A stretch of DNA of 64,000 nt from Rothia amarae. Its GTDB lineage: Bacteria; Actinomycetota; Actinomycetes; Actinomycetales; Micrococcaceae. Position numbers and translations under genes: made by a program. The stretch lies in NCBI RefSeq assembly GCF_014705945.2, contig NZ_CP061538.1:248001-312000 (forward strand). The letters run 5' to 3'. Each line of letters begins with the position of its first letter. Position 1 is the first letter of the stretch. This document shows, in pieces, positions 62,505 to 64,000 of the stretch. The notes under the pieces are model-generated. The model was not told where the DNA came from and searched no databases. It saw nothing but the letters and a program-made list of their open reading frames with translations.

Positions 62505-63059
62505 ATGTCAGCATCTCACGAAAATCCGCCTACCCGCCTGGAGGGTCCTCAACTCTCTTTAGATACGGATATCGATAGCGTTGCGTGGAAAAGGGTATCT
62601 CCTCGTTACTTGAAACTTCGTCTGGTTCAGCGCAGTATCTGGACTATCCTCTGCGTGGCTCTCAGCGCTATTCCGTTACTGGGGCACTATATTTTCCATT
62701 GGAACGTCCCCCTCTGGCTGGGGTGGGGTTTAGTTGCTCTGATGCTGCTGTGGCAAGGGGGTCTTTTTGTTCTCGTACCTCGTCAGGTGCGCTCCTGGGG
62801 ATACTCTGAATATCCCGAGCACCTATTGCTGACTAAAGGTTTGCTCACTCGTTCTACTACCGCTGTACCCTATGGGCGCATGCAACTGGTAGATGTCAGT
62901 TCTGGACCTCTAGAAAACATGCTTGGGCTGGCTACGGTGGATTTAAAAACGGCTTCGGCAGGTACTAACGCGGTGATTCACGGCTTGGAACGGGATGAAG
63001 CGCACCGGTTGCGCCAGGTGTTAACCTTGCGCGGTGAAGAACGCATGGTGGCAATGTAA
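62505..63059 (+). CDS. PH-domain membrane protein (YdbS-like)
   Basis: A 184-residue protein with two helices (~45-65, ~70-90) and a bacterial PH-like (bPH2/DUF304) domain: LLTKGLLTRSTTAVPYGRMQ, LENMLGLATVDLKTASAG. The pair YdbS/YdbT is conserved; function in membrane or cell envelope is not established. ATG at 62505 with GAGGAGAACA upstream. The stop overlaps the next gene by one base. Confidence 0.85.
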   Translation: MSASHENPPTRLEGPQLSLDTDIDSVAWKRVSPRYLKLRLVQRSIWTILCVALSAIPLLGHYIFHWNVPLWLGWGLVALMLLWQGGLFVLVPRQVRSWGYSEYPEHLLLTKGLLTRSTTAVPYGRMQLVDVSSGPLENMLGLATVDLKTASAGTNAVIHGLERDEAHRLRQVLTLRGEERMVAM

Positions 63060-64000
63060 TGAGTGAAACCCCAGCAGAAGAAAAAGAAACAAGCCTGAAC
63101 TGGTGGCGCGCGCATCCGCTCTCGCCGCTGACTCAAATGTGGGTTATCTTTGCGGTCATCGCGTGGAATGTGGGAACCTCCGTGTACCAGGAATGGAATA
63201 ACGGCGAGGGAGATTTTATTGCGCGAGTAGGGGAGTCTCTCTGGCAGATTATTGCTGAAAGCTCCTTTTTCTTTAAGCTCGCCATCCCGTTATTTCTGCT
63301 GGCTTTAGTTCTTACCTATTGGGGCTGGTTTGTTACTTTTTTTGCGGTGGGTTCAGATGCCGTATATAGACGCTCGGGTCTTTTGACCAAGAAGTACCGC
63401 ACGGTGAATCTTGAACGTATTCAATCTATTGATATTGTGCGGCCGTTTTTACCCCGCCTTTTGGGGCTTTCCCAAGTGACGGTGGACGTAGCTGACGGTA
63501 CCGATTCAGCTTTAAAGATTGAGTACCTCAAGCACTCCGTTGCGAATGAGTTTCGCAGTAGTCTCTTGCGCAAGGTTCGAGAAGCAAAATCCGGCGAGGA
63601 GCTGGAGACAGGTGCACACACGGATACGGTGTCAGATCCTGCCATCACAAGAGCGGCGGATCCATCAGCTGAAGAAACCGAGTCAGCGACCACAACGGAG
63701 GAGCGCCAGCTTACCCGCCTGCCGATGGGGCGTCTAGCGATGTCGATCTTACTGAACCTCAAGATTTGGCTCATTCTGTTGTTCACAGTAGTTTCCGTTG
63801 GCGCACTCGTGTGGGCGAGCGATAACATCTGGGGCGCCATTGTCGGAAACCTAGCCATCGTCCTGATGGCGGCAACTACAGCATGGAATGAATTCAATCA
63901 GGGATTTAATTTCAGAATTTTCCACAGCTCTGAAGGGCTGAAAATTCGTAAGGGGCTCACCAACTCCACTACTCAGTCTGTCCCTACCGGCCGTATCCAA
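63059..64000 (+). CDS. PH-domain membrane protein (YdbT-like), 5' part
   Basis: The first 314 codons of a larger protein; it runs off the window. The start overlaps the stop of the YdbS-like gene. Two helices (~30-45 and ~75-100) are followed by a PH-like domain with RRSGLLTKKYRTVNLERIQS and VTVDVADGTDS, then an acidic linker (~180-220), two more helices (~230-280) and the start of a second PH-like domain (IRKGLTNSTTQSVPTGRIQ). Full-length YdbT proteins have several such repeats. Partner of the preceding gene. Confidence 0.85.
   Translation, partial: MSETPAEEKETSLNWWRAHPLSPLTQMWVIFAVIAWNVGTSVYQEWNNGEGDFIARVGESLWQIIAESSFFFKLAIPLFLLALVLTYWGWFVTFFAVGSDAVYRRSGLLTKKYRTVNLERIQSIDIVRPFLPRLLGLSQVTVDVADGTDSALKIEYLKHSVANEFRSSLLRKVREAKSGEELETGAHTDTVSDPAITRAADPSAEETESATTTEERQLTRLPMGRLAMSILLNLKIWLILLFTVVSVGALVWASDNIWGAIVGNLAIVLMAATTAWNEFNQGFNFRIFHSSEGLKIRKGLTNSTTQSVPTGRIQ

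Overview
The window looks like a chromosomal segment of a high-G+C Gram-positive bacterium of the Micrococcaceae, most likely Rothia. This is inferred from gene content and order: an Mrp antiporter whose A subunit is fused to B, a DUF2342 metalloprotease next to tilS, hpt-ftsH-folE followed by folP-folB-folK-DUF3180 and two PH-domain proteins, DUF3151 after class II fba, frequent GTG/TTG starts and many apparently leaderless promoters. No rRNA, tRNA, CRISPR array, IS transposase or prophage gene was recognised.

Layout. 1-5266 (+): the 3' part of mrpA, then mrpC-G, a multisubunit Na+/H+ antiporter operon. 5314-9997 (-): acyl-CoA-dehydrogenase-like flavoprotein, an SsuBAC/NrtABC-type ABC transporter and an SDR, probably for uptake and oxidation of a small organic substrate, possibly organosulfur. 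10134-14085 (-): DUF4242 protein, semialdehyde dehydrogenase and a frameshifted POT peptide transporter. 14388-23321: mostly + strand housekeeping genes (DUF4190 protein, rhodanese, pabB, pyrE, SpoU methyltransferase, MFS efflux, fba, DUF3151), with a DoxX protein and a flavin amine oxidase on the - strand. 23411-29546: ald and pheA bracket two small accessory modules (three related membrane proteins; a lone AbiEi/DUF559-type protein), separated by three copies of a 61-bp palindromic repeat. A YegS-type lipid kinase follows.

29696-40407: serS, two tandem flavohemoglobins, an orphan glutamate-synthase-like protein, a HAD phosphatase and an OpuC-type osmoprotectant transporter. 40490-46263: a DCC thiol protein, a remnant of an AEC carrier, and a likely three-gene - strand operon made of a giant Cas4-like nuclease/helicase, an unknown protein and a SatD-like HTH protein. 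46264-49490: an AT-rich regulatory stretch, a secreted CAP/LGFP protein, a structured repeat and a PBP4-type D,D-carboxypeptidase. 49628-64000: ppa, DUF2342, tilS, hpt, ftsH and folE. A divergent iron-siderophore transport operon (56550-59542) then separates folE from folP-folB-folK-DUF3180 and two PH-domain proteins; the last one runs off the window.

The most interesting material is non-coding or accessory: the 61-bp repeats that bracket modules; two structured repeats with a shared core and different closing stems (47923-48036 and 52716-52813); a dispersed GATACAAACT palindrome family; the Fe-S nuclease/helicase operon; and a short peptide ORF with a strong ribosome binding site beside a perfect 23-bp palindrome. 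All functions are read from the sequence and family knowledge; no database search was run.
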